From Streptomyces albireticuli (lineage in GTDB: Bacteria; Actinomycetota; Actinomycetes; Streptomycetales; Streptomycetaceae), in assembly GCF_002192455.1 (NCBI RefSeq), contig NZ_CP021744.1:2108001-2172000 (forward strand): 64,000 bases of DNA, read 5' to 3'. A model generated the notes under the pieces. It searched no databases and was not told the DNA's origin. It saw nothing but the letters and a program-made list of their open reading frames with translations. Made by a program: the position numbers and the translations under genes. Below, piece after piece: positions 1-7,392 of the stretch (the stretch's first letter is position 1; each line of letters opens with the position of its first letter).

Positions 1-580
1 AGCCCTTGTTCTCGCCGGTCTCGTCCTCCTCCTCGCCGGCCTTGCCGGGGGTGGGGGTCTCCTCGACGAGCTCGTCGTCGAGCAGCTCGTCGGCGTCCTT
101 CTTGGAGGCGGTCTTCTTGGCCGCCGTCTTCTTCGCGGTGGCCTTCTTGGCCACCGTCTTCTTGGCCACCGCCTTCTTGGCGGCGGTCTTCTTCGCGGGC
201 GACGCGGTCTCGTCGCCCTCGGCGTCGCCGTACGCGCCGACGGACGCGCCGGACGTGGCCTGCCGGGACGTGACCGTCTTGGAGGCGACGGTCTTGGTCG
301 CGGTGCGCTTCGCCGGGCTCTTCGCTGCGACGCTCTTACGGGTGCGCTTGGGCGCCTCGGCGGCACTGACCATCAGCGTCACACCCTCCTCGTCGAGGAC
401 CTGGTTGAGGCTGCGCAGAACATTCTTCCACTGGGTTGGCGGAATCTGGTCAGCCTCGAAGGCCCGACGCACGTCGTCGCCGGCGATCTGCCCCTCGGCC
501 TTTCCCTGCTCGATGAGCGCCATCAGAGACTCGGATTCGGCGATCTCCGGCGGGAGCGTACGGGATGTGCTGGCCGACAC
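1..580 (-). CDS. hrdB: Principal RNA polymerase sigma factor HrdB (N-terminal part, cut by window edge)
   Basis: Group 1 sigma-70 factor that directs RNA polymerase to housekeeping promoters. Only the first 193 codons are present. The GTG start at 580 gives MSASTSRTLPPEIAES, followed by a region-1.1-like segment (QIAGDDVRRAFEADQIPPTQWKNVL) and then a Lys/Ala-rich tract of repeated AKKT units (about residues 125-165). That tract is encoded by imperfect 15-base repeats near positions 103-198. It then turns acidic (ELLDDELVEE). This N-terminal extension is characteristic of Streptomyces HrdB; the conserved sigma regions 2-4 lie outside the window. The neighbour whiH matches the S. coelicolor order. 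Identification is from recall of the family and is confident. Confidence 0.95.
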   Translation of the reverse strand, partial: MSASTSRTLPPEIAESESLMALIEQGKAEGQIAGDDVRRAFEADQIPPTQWKNVLRSLNQVLDEEGVTLMVSAAEAPKRTRKSVAAKSPAKRTATKTVASKTVTSRQATSGASVGAYGDAEGDETASPAKKTAAKKAVAKKTVAKKATAKKTAAKKTASKKDADELLDDELVEETPTPGKAGEEEDETGENKG

Positions 581-1024
581 GAACAACCTCTCGGAACGAT
601 GGAAACGGCTTCCGGCCCCGGTCCGCTCTGAACGAGGGACCGGTTCCGACGACCGCCGGCAATGGATGAACCGACGGCGCGCGGGTGGTGAGTACGGACG
701 GACACAGCACCTCGAACGAGGCCGGTATTCCCTCCGCCGCTGCCACCTCTTTAGTCATCGCACTGCCTCAAAGAGCGTTACGCCCAATCCTCGTGGCCCG
801 AGTCACACCACATAACGGAGTGAAAGGCCATACAAGAGGACATAGCATCCCGCCGCTCCTCGGCTGCGGCCCCGGTCCGAGCTCCGGGGGCGGCCTGCGG
901 TGCCCGTCCGGCGACGGATCGGGCGCGCGGCCGGGGTGTCGGCCGCGCGCCCGATCCGCTTCCGCGGTCCCGCGCGCGGCCCGTCCGTGCGATCCGGCCC
1001 GTGCCGTCCCGCCTCTTCCCGCGG
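581..1024. other. Long hrdB leader/promoter region
   Basis: About 440 bases lie between the hrdB start and the whiH stop, with no convincing gene. A 102-codon reading frame on the minus strand (450-758) runs into hrdB in another frame and its composition does not look coding. Such a long upstream region fits hrdB having several promoters in Streptomyces. The part nearest whiH (860-1020) is very GC-rich and would hold the whiH 3' end signals. Confidence 0.5.
706..731 (-). promoter_or_regulatory. Possible SigR-type promoter for hrdB
   Basis: On the minus strand GGGAAT is followed after 18 bases by GCT (consensus GGGAAT-N18-GTT). The -35 element matches fully and the -10 has one mismatch. The transcript would start about 120 bases upstream of the hrdB GTG. 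hrdB is known in S. coelicolor to have a SigR-dependent second promoter; the assignment here is inference. Confidence 0.3.
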
Positions 1025-1909
1025 TCAGTGTTCGCGCGGCGCGGGCACCACGCGCTCGACGTCGGGGTGGGCGGTCAGCAGCTGGCGCATGGCGGCCTCC
1101 GCCCCCGCGGCGTCGCCCGCGCCCACGGCGTCGACGATCCGGAGGTGGTGGCCGACGCCGGCCTCGGTGGGGCGGTCGCAGCCGCCGGCCGGGGCGCCCG
1201 AGACGTGCAGCGCGGAGGAGACGATGCCGGAGAGGTGCTCGAGCATGCGGTTGCCCGCGACCTGGAGGAGCAGGGAGTGGAACTCGGCGTCGGCGCGCGA
1301 GAACGTGAGCGAGTCGCCCTGGGCCAGCGCGTGGCCCATGATCTCGGCCATGTCGGCCAGGCGCTGCTGGACGTCCTCGCGGCCGTGCCCGGCGGCGAGG
1401 CGGGCGGCGAGCGGCTCGATGGTCCAGCGGAGCTCGCAGAGCTCGCGGCGCTGGTCCTCGCGCTGGGGCCCGAAGGCCCGCCACTCGATGATGTCCGGGT
1501 CGAGGAGGTTCCAGTCGGCGACGGGACGGACGCGGGTGCCTACGTTGGGGCGGGCGCTGACCAGGCCCTTGGCCTCCAGGACGCGCAGGGATTCGCGGAC
1601 GACGGTGCGGGAGACCTCGAAGCGCTGTCCGATCTCCTCCGGGACGAGGGGGCGGTCGGCCCCCAGGTCCCCGGAGACGATCATCTGGCCGAGCTGCTGC
1701 ACGAGCTGTCCGTGCAGCCCTCGGCCCCGGCTGCCGGCCGCGCGGCGGCCGGCCCGGCTCAGTTCCGCCTCGCTGTCCCAGGCGGGTGGGGTCCCACGGT
1801 CGGCCCCGTGGGCCTCCCCGTAGGAGTATCGGTCCAGCTCGCCCGAGCCTGTGAGGCCGGAGTCGGAGGGGCGAGCCGCGGTCATCATGGTGTGCGCAAG
1901 GGTACTCAC
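1025..1909 (-). CDS. whiH: WhiH-like GntR/FadR-family sporulation regulator
   Basis: A 294-residue DNA-binding protein of the GntR family, FadR subgroup. A winged helix is visible around residues 70-135 (LVPEEIGQRFEVSRTVVRESLRVLEAKGLV) followed by an all-helical FCD ligand-binding domain (residues about 150-280) with conserved Asp/His positions (FSRADAEFHSLLL). In S. coelicolor the GntR gene beside hrdB is whiH, required for septation of aerial hyphae and dependent on sigma WhiG. Position and sequence both fit. The GTG at 1909 gives the expected N terminus MSTLAHTMMTAAR. An alternative ATG lies at 1888, and GGAGG sits very close to the GTG, so the exact start is not certain. Confidence 0.88.
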   Translation of the reverse strand: MSTLAHTMMTAARPSDSGLTGSGELDRYSYGEAHGADRGTPPAWDSEAELSRAGRRAAGSRGRGLHGQLVQQLGQMIVSGDLGADRPLVPEEIGQRFEVSRTVVRESLRVLEAKGLVSARPNVGTRVRPVADWNLLDPDIIEWRAFGPQREDQRRELCELRWTIEPLAARLAAGHGREDVQQRLADMAEIMGHALAQGDSLTFSRADAEFHSLLLQVAGNRMLEHLSGIVSSALHVSGAPAGGCDRPTEAGVGHHLRIVDAVGAGDAAGAEAAMRQLLTAHPDVERVVPAPREH

Positions 1910-1972
1910 GCCTCCTTTGTCGGCGACACCTCCAGCTCCCTTGAGGTCTTTGGTGAAAAGCACACGAAAGGG

Positions 1973-1997
1973 TGATCGCCCATTACCTCATAATTGA
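1973..1997 (-). promoter_or_regulatory. Possible WhiG-type promoter upstream of whiH
   Basis: The minus strand reads TCAA, 13 bases, then GGCGATCA. The WhiG consensus is TAAA-N15-GCCGATAA. The -10-like block matches 6 of 8 positions, but the spacer is about two bases short. It lies about 65 bases upstream of the proposed GTG. whiH transcription is known to need WhiG in S. coelicolor; this site is a candidate only. Confidence 0.35.
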
Positions 1998-2111
1998 CGC
2001 CTAACTGTGCGGAAACGGGCTCGGTTACCGGGTGCTTTGGATGCGGAGCGTGACATTCGAGGCGCCGGGCTCACGGGGAGTTCACGGGTGTGAGCGGGCG
2101 GGCGCGCGCCC

Positions 2112-4025
2112 TCATCGCGGCCGACCGCGGAACACCGTGAGGACGTACGCGCCGAGGAGCGCGGTGAGCGAGAGCGCGAGCCCCCACCCGACGGGCTGGG
2201 AGACCAGCCGCAGGGCCGCCGAGACGCCCTGGTCCATGCCGGAGGGCCACTGCACGACGGCCGCCGAACGCAGCCGCTCCGGGAGCCCGACCAGCGACCG
2301 GGCGGCGGGCTCGGCCAGCAGACCGCCCAGCACCGGGACCACCAGCGTCGGCACCGCCAGCACCGCCACCAGCCCGAGCGCCGTGGACCGGAACAGCCCG
2401 GCGGCGAGCAGGCCGGCCCAGGCGCAGCCCAGGGTCAGCCCCGCCCAGCCGACGAGCGCGACGGCCAGCTCGCCCGAGGGGCCGACGGTGACGTCGCCGA
2501 AGAGCAGCCCCACGGCCGCGGCGTCGAGGGTGACGGAGGCGAGCGCGAGCAGCAGGGCCGCCCCGGCCGTGACGGCGAGCTTGGCGCCGAGCAGGCCGAG
2601 GCGGCGGGGGACGGTGCCCTGGTCGGGGGCGAGCGCGGGGTAGCGGAACTCCTGGCCGAAGGAGAGCGCACCGATGAGCCCGGCGCCGAAGGCGGCCGGC
2701 GGCAGCGGCAGCAGGGCGGGCCAGCCGGTGAACAGGCGGGGCTCCGGCGATCCGGTGCGGGCGAGGAGCACGGAGGCGAGGACCGAGACGAGGAGCGCGG
2801 CGGCGGCCACCACCCAGGCGGTCCGCACCCCGGCGGCGCGGCGGAGTTCGTAGCGCAGCGGCCAGACGGGGTCGGACGCCGGGAGGCGGGGCTGGACGCG
2901 GGGCGGCAGGGCGGAGCGGGCGGCGGCGCGGCCGCTCCGGGCGGAGCGGGCGGCCTCCGCACTGCCCGCACTGCCCGCACGGCCAGAGGCGGCGTCGGCG
3001 GGGTTCGCGGGTGCCGCCGGCGCGCCGGGAGCCTCTGCCGCGTCATGTGCTCCCGGCGGCGGCACGGCGGGGTGGGCGGCGGGCTGCCTGCCGTCGGCGC
3101 GGGGCAGGGGGGTCACCGGGCCGGTGTCGCCGACCTCCTCGGTCAGCCGGTGGACGAGGATCCCGTGGCGGTAGGCGGCCTCCCCGACGGCGGCGCAGCT
3201 GCTGTTGTAGACCGAGAGCCGGCCGCCGCCTTCGTTGACGACCTCCATCGGCGGCCCCGCGTCCGCGGCCCCCGTGGCGTCGCCGGCGCCGCCCGCGCCG
3301 GCCTCGGAGTCGAGGACGTGGGCGAGGCGGTCGGCGAGCGGCGTCCGCACGGCGACGCGGGGGCGCAGCCGGGTGCGGGCGAAGTCGTCGACGGCCTGGT
3401 CGGCCACGAGGCGCCCGTGGTCGATGGTGACGACCTGGTCGGCGACGCGGGCGGCCTCCTTGGGGTCGCGCGAGGTGACGAGGACGGCGCCGCCTTGGAC
3501 GGCGTAGCCGCGCAGCAGTCCGTGGAGCCAGGCGGTCTCGCGGGGGGAGAGCTCATGGGCGGGCTCGTCGAGGACGAGGGTGTGGGGGTCGCCGAGGAGG
3601 GCGGCGGCGAGGCCGAGGCGGCGGTCCATGCCGAGCGAGAAGGTGCCGAGGCGCTGGTCGGCGAGGCCGCTGAGGCCGACGACCTCCAGGACCTCGTCGG
3701 CACGGGCGACGGGGACCCCCGCGGCCGCGCTGAGCATGCGCAGATGCCCCCGGGCGCTGCGGGAGGGGTGGCCGGGGACGTCGCCCAGCAGCACCCCGAT
3801 CTCCCGCGTGGGGTGCGGGACGCGGTCGAGGGTGCGGCCCCGGAAGAGCGCGACGCCGCGGCCGGGGTCGAGGCGCAGGATCAGGCGCAGCGCGCTGGTC
3901 TTCCCGGCGCCCCTCTCCCCCAGCAGGACGGTGACCTTCCCGGGGCGCGCCTCGAAGGTGAGGTCGTCCACGGCGAGCGGCTGGTTGCGGCGGGGAGCAC
4001 TGGTCAGTCCGATGGCCTGGATCAT
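2112..4025 (-). CDS. ABC transporter, ATPase fused to membrane domain
   Basis: A 637-residue protein with an N-terminal ABC ATPase and a C-terminal membrane part. Walker A is GERGAGKT (residues 36-43) and Walker B is TLVLDEP. The signature motif is FSLGM rather than LSGGQ. A low-complexity Ala/Gly/Pro-rich linker (about residues 290-380) joins this to a domain with about six hydrophobic segments (residues about 395-635), as in ABC-2 type exporters. Substrate unknown. The gene lies just downstream of whiH on the same strand with about 115 bases between. Fusion of ATPase and permease means it could work as a homodimer. The start codon ATG at 4025 is the first in frame. Confidence 0.75.
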   Translation of the reverse strand: MIQAIGLTSAPRRNQPLAVDDLTFEARPGKVTVLLGERGAGKTSALRLILRLDPGRGVALFRGRTLDRVPHPTREIGVLLGDVPGHPSRSARGHLRMLSAAAGVPVARADEVLEVVGLSGLADQRLGTFSLGMDRRLGLAAALLGDPHTLVLDEPAHELSPRETAWLHGLLRGYAVQGGAVLVTSRDPKEAARVADQVVTIDHGRLVADQAVDDFARTRLRPRVAVRTPLADRLAHVLDSEAGAGGAGDATGAADAGPPMEVVNEGGGRLSVYNSSCAAVGEAAYRHGILVHRLTEEVGDTGPVTPLPRADGRQPAAHPAVPPPGAHDAAEAPGAPAAPANPADAASGRAGSAGSAEAARSARSGRAAARSALPPRVQPRLPASDPVWPLRYELRRAAGVRTAWVVAAAALLVSVLASVLLARTGSPEPRLFTGWPALLPLPPAAFGAGLIGALSFGQEFRYPALAPDQGTVPRRLGLLGAKLAVTAGAALLLALASVTLDAAAVGLLFGDVTVGPSGELAVALVGWAGLTLGCAWAGLLAAGLFRSTALGLVAVLAVPTLVVPVLGGLLAEPAARSLVGLPERLRSAAVVQWPSGMDQGVSAALRLVSQPVGWGLALSLTALLGAYVLTVFRGRPR

Positions 4026-4357
4026 GGCTTCTCCCGCAGGGCGTGAGCCGGCTCGGCGGCGCCAGGGCGCACGCGAGCGTGAGGACGTACGGCAGCACGG
4101 TAACCCGTTATGTCCTATTTGTTACGCAATGCGCGCGGCGTGTGTTGCCGTGTCCGCGCCCCACGTCCCGGGGCGCGGAAGGGCGCCAGGGGACGGGGCC
4201 GGGGGGGAGGGGCCGGGAGTAGGAGAAAGCCGGGGGCAGGAGAAAGACAGCCCTGCCCTCGCCCCCCCCGTTCGGCAAGGCGAGGGCAGAACGGGCACAA
4301 GGGCAGGGACGGGCAGGACAGGGCAAGGACACGGCACCGGCCGGGCCCGTCGGGCCG
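4026..4357. other. Intergenic, purine-rich tract and terminator
   Basis: About 330 bases without a credible gene. The part next to the ABC gene (4090-4130) is unusually AT-rich (ACCCGTTATGTCCTATTTG) and probably holds its promoter. Around 4195-4350 the plus strand is strikingly G- and purine-rich. Open reading frames across it lack coding character. Confidence 0.5.
4253..4289. terminator. Hairpin downstream of Nudix regulator
   Basis: Perfect 11-base inverted repeat CTGCCCTCGCC / GGCGAGGGCAG with a 15-base loop, about 70 bases past the stop of the Nudix gene. No U-run, as usual in Streptomyces. Confidence 0.55.
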
Positions 4358-5119
4358 CTACGCCTCCGGCCGCAGCATCGGCGGGTTGAGCAGCGTGGCC
4401 CCGCCGGCCCGGAAGAGCTGGGCCGGCCGGCCACCCTGACGCGTCGTCGTCCCGCCCGTCGGCACCAGGAAGCCCGGCGTGCCGGTCACCTTGCGGTGGA
4501 AATTGCGCGGATCCAGCGCGACGCCCCACACCGCCTCGTACACCCGGCGCAGCTCTCCCACCGTGAACTCCTGGGGACAGAAGGCCGTGGCGAGCGAGGA
4601 GTACTCGATCTTGGACCGGGCGCGCTCGACGCCGTCCGCGAGGATCCGGGCGTGGTCGAAGGCGAGCGGGGCCGCCTGCTCGTCCTCGCGGGCGTACCCG
4701 ACCTCCTGGTCCAGCAGGTCCTCCACAGGCGCCCAGCGCACGCTCCTGGCGTCGCCGCCCGCGCGAGGTGCCGGCAGGTCCGGCGCCAGCGCGAGGTGCG
4801 CCACGCTGACCACCCGCATCCTGGGGTCGCGCTTGGGGTCGCCGTAGGTGGCGAGCTGCTCAAGGTGGGCGGCGTTGGGCAGCAGCGGCCCGGCGGGGTC
4901 GTGGGCGTGCAGCCCGGTCTCCTCGGCGAGCTCCCGCGCTGCCGCTGTCGAGAGGTCCTCGTCGCCCCGCACGAACCCGCCCGGGAGCGCCCAGCGACCC
5001 TGGTACGGAGGCTCGCCGCGGCGTACGGCGAGCGCGCACAGCGCGTGACGGCGCACGGTGAGCACGACCAGGTCGACAGTGACAGCGAAGGGCGGAAAGG
5101 CCGACGGGTCGTAGGGCAT
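4358..5119 (-). CDS. NrtR-like Nudix transcriptional regulator
   Basis: A 253-residue protein with an N-terminal Nudix domain and a C-terminal winged helix, the layout of NrtR-type regulators of NAD/ADP-ribose metabolism. The Nudix box (GGFVRGDEDL then RELAEETGL, about residues 57-80) keeps its Gly and Glu residues, so hydrolase activity is possible. The C-terminal part (KIEYSSLATAF through FTVGELRRVYEAVWG to NFHRKV) is the usual DNA-binding region. ATG at 5119 is chosen because an inverted repeat and a promoter-like element end directly before it. Longer in-frame starts exist upstream (to 5197) but would translate through that operator. Likely effector: ADP-ribose or a related nucleotide, by family. 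Confidence 0.8.
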   Translation of the reverse strand: MPYDPSAFPPFAVTVDLVVLTVRRHALCALAVRRGEPPYQGRWALPGGFVRGDEDLSTAAARELAEETGLHAHDPAGPLLPNAAHLEQLATYGDPKRDPRMRVVSVAHLALAPDLPAPRAGGDARSVRWAPVEDLLDQEVGYAREDEQAAPLAFDHARILADGVERARSKIEYSSLATAFCPQEFTVGELRRVYEAVWGVALDPRNFHRKVTGTPGFLVPTGGTTTRQGGRPAQLFRAGGATLLNPPMLRPEA

Positions 5120-5128
5120 GACGCGATC

Positions 5129-5152
5129 ATAGTCGTCTGCTTGACGATAAAC
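5129..5152 (-). promoter_or_regulatory. NrtR-type operator overlapping a leaderless promoter
   Basis: The minus strand carries an imperfect inverted repeat TATCGTCA-agc-AGACGACTA, of the form ATCGTC-N5-GACGA. The right half runs into TATGAT, a good -10 element. Six bases separate TATGAT from the ATG at 5119, so transcription would start at or next to the start codon. A repressor bound here would cover the promoter core, pointing to autoregulation. Confidence 0.6.
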
Positions 5153-5197
5153 AGGGTCTTGAGGGCGCCCCTGAAGCGTCCCGTCGAAGAGTCCCAC

Positions 5198-7099
5198 TCA
5201 CACCCCCAGTTGCAGGCCATCGGCCGCTTCCTCGACCATCCCGAGCCCGAGCCGGCTGATCCGCACCGCGAACGGCTGCTCGGCCACCCGCAGACCGGTG
5301 AACCGCAGCGCGCCGAGCGGCGTCGTGCGCAGCGGGCGGACGGCCACACTGCCCGCCGGCACGTCGGGGCGCACCCCGGCGAGCGTGGTCAGCAACTGCA
5401 CCGCGCCCGCGGCGGCGACCGCGGCCGGCCGGCAGGCCGCCGGATGCGGCAGCGGGGCGCTCCCGGTCGCGCGCTGTTCGCCCGCGTACATCTCCGGCAG
5501 GCGGTGGCCGAAGGACTCGGCGGCGTCGATGACGCCGCGCAGCAGGCCACCCGCCTCCTGCTCGTAGCCGGCTGCCGCCAGCCCCGCCACGGCCACGGCC
5601 GTCTCGTGGACCCGCACGGCCCCGCTGCGGTGCCCGAACGGATTGTGCCCGGGCTCCTTCGCACCGAGGCTGCGCAGCCCCCAGCCGGAGTCGAGGGCCG
5701 GACCGCCGAGCAGCCGGGCCAGCTGCTCGGTCCGCACCTTGTCGAGCAGTCCGGGAGCGTGGGTGCCCGCCCCGAGCAGGCCGGTGTCGAGCAGATGCGC
5801 GGCGGCGGAGCCGAGGTGCGGTATCAGGCGCCCGTCGGGTGTCCGGGCGGCCGCGGGCCGACCGCCCCCGGGGTCCTCGATCCAGAACTCCTCGCGGAAT
5901 CGGCTCCGCAGACCGGCGGCCCAGGCCCGCCAGCGCTCCGCCCCGGGCCGCCCGTGGGCTTCCAGGAGGTCCGCCCCGAGCAGCGCCGCGCGGTGGGCGT
6001 GCGCCTGCACCTCGCAGCGGTACGGTCCGGCGGGCAGCGGGTCGGCGAGACAGCCGCCCGTCGCCGTGCCGTCCTCCGCGACGGCCGACCCCAGCCACTC
6101 CAGGCACCGCTCGGCGGCCGGCAGCAGCGCCTGCGTCTCCCGCTCGGGCAGCCCCCACCGCCGGGCCTCGGCGAGGACGACCGGGAAGAGCAGCGTCGCC
6201 TCGATCCCCGTGCACCCCGGCGGCAGATGGGCCCCCGCGTGGCGCAGCGCTCCGGGGAAGCTCCCCCGGTCCGGCCCGGTGCCCGCGATCTGGGTGCGGG
6301 CCAGGGTCCGCAGGGTCCCGGCGGCGACCCGGACGCCCAGCGGCAGCGTCATCCGGGCCGCCCAGAGGGCCTCGGCCGGGGCCAGCCCGCAACGCCAGGG
6401 GACCCCGGCCGCGAGGTGCACATCGCCCGGCTGCGCGGGGTCGCGCAGCAGCAGCGCCCTGAGGTCGTCGAGCGCCCCCGCGAAGAGGGCCGCCGCGCGC
6501 GGGTCGTCCCCGTCCGCCTCCGCGTCCCCCCACGGCAGGGTGGCGCCCCGGCCGTGGGAAGCGGCGGTCTCGGGCGGGCGGGCCCTGCCCGGCTGCTCCA
6601 GCCCCGCGCGGAGCTCGATGGCCCGCGTGCCCCCGGGGGGCAGGTCGATCTCCCAGCAGAGCAGGCCGGCCGAGGCCAGGGTGTCGCTGGGCGCGGGTTC
6701 CGCGGTGACCACGGCCTGTGCGCCGGGCGCCGTCCACCGCAGCCCCGAGGCGTGCACGGCGGCGGGCACCTCCGGGCCGGGCATGCCCGCCGCGACGGCG
6801 CCCAGCTCGGCCAGGTCCGTGCCCAGGGACACCTCCACCCGGAGCCGCAGCGGACGGCCGGCGGTGCTGCGCAGGACGACACGCTCCACGCCCTCGGCCG
6901 AGCGGAGCCGTTCGACCGTGACGGCCGGATCCGGGCCGGAGTCCGCGGCGGTCCGCACGGTGCCGACGAAGCGGGCCCGGTCGGCGGCGAGCATGCGGCC
7001 TTGCACGGGCAGCGGGGGCTCGCCGCCGACCCGCACCAGACACCGCGCGAGGATCCGCCTCCCGCCGCGGTAGAACCCGTCGAGCCCCTGTCCTGTCAT
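5198..7099 (-). CDS. Glycogen-debranching/glucosidase-like protein
   Basis: A 633-residue protein. The N-terminal half (to about residue 220) is beta-rich and resembles the N-terminal domain of amylo-alpha-1,6-glucosidase-type proteins (DGFYRGGRRILARCLVRVGG). The C-terminal half is helical, with motifs of six-hairpin glycosidases (DSGWGLRSLG, HNPFGHRSGAVRVHETAVAVAGL, RLPEMYAGE). By family it would act on alpha-glucan or a glycoconjugate. I cannot assign a substrate or confirm the catalytic acids. ATG at 7099 is picked over a much longer open frame because upstream sequence lacks coding character. The stop lies 78 bases before the Nudix gene start, with the operator between them. Confidence 0.7.
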   Translation of the reverse strand: MTGQGLDGFYRGGRRILARCLVRVGGEPPLPVQGRMLAADRARFVGTVRTAADSGPDPAVTVERLRSAEGVERVVLRSTAGRPLRLRVEVSLGTDLAELGAVAAGMPGPEVPAAVHASGLRWTAPGAQAVVTAEPAPSDTLASAGLLCWEIDLPPGGTRAIELRAGLEQPGRARPPETAASHGRGATLPWGDAEADGDDPRAAALFAGALDDLRALLLRDPAQPGDVHLAAGVPWRCGLAPAEALWAARMTLPLGVRVAAGTLRTLARTQIAGTGPDRGSFPGALRHAGAHLPPGCTGIEATLLFPVVLAEARRWGLPERETQALLPAAERCLEWLGSAVAEDGTATGGCLADPLPAGPYRCEVQAHAHRAALLGADLLEAHGRPGAERWRAWAAGLRSRFREEFWIEDPGGGRPAAARTPDGRLIPHLGSAAAHLLDTGLLGAGTHAPGLLDKVRTEQLARLLGGPALDSGWGLRSLGAKEPGHNPFGHRSGAVRVHETAVAVAGLAAAGYEQEAGGLLRGVIDAAESFGHRLPEMYAGEQRATGSAPLPHPAACRPAAVAAAGAVQLLTTLAGVRPDVPAGSVAVRPLRTTPLGALRFTGLRVAEQPFAVRISRLGLGMVEEAADGLQLGV

Positions 7100-7392
7100 C
7101 TGCCCGTGCTCACCGGAGACGGCCAGGGCGGGCAGTGCGACACAGATCAGAGCCGTGTGCACGGGCTGCGGGCCGGGCGGCCGCGCGCTGCCCGTCCGCT
7201 GCTGCGGCGCCGAGGGCCGGTGGGTCGGCCGGCCTTGGGGGGCGATGCCTTGCACGTGTCTGCACTCCCCTGCGGGTGTCTTGGCCCAGGACGACGGGCA
7301 ACGCTTACGGGCCACCCGGATGAACGGCACCGGGCCGGTCGAAGTCACGGTGGCGCTCGGCACGTCGCGCGCCCCGGCCCTGCCGGGCGGTG
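7100..7392. other. Intergenic, nothing recognised
   Basis: About 290 bases between two minus-strand genes. It should hold the promoter of the glucosidase-like gene. I see no convincing small gene, strong hairpin or known operator. Confidence 0.4.

Noticed and set aside
103..198. Tandem 15-base repeats at the window start
   Set aside because: Explained by the AKKT repeats coded in the HrdB N-terminal extension, not a separate repeat element or histone-like gene.
450..758. 102-codon minus-strand reading frame upstream of and overlapping hrdB
   Set aside because: It overlaps the start of hrdB in another frame, has arginine-rich shadow composition and no good ribosome-binding site.
4110..4439. 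Open reading frames over the purine-rich stretch between the ABC and Nudix genes
   Set aside because: Frames exist on both strands because stops are rare in GC-rich DNA; composition is low complexity and overlaps the Nudix gene end.
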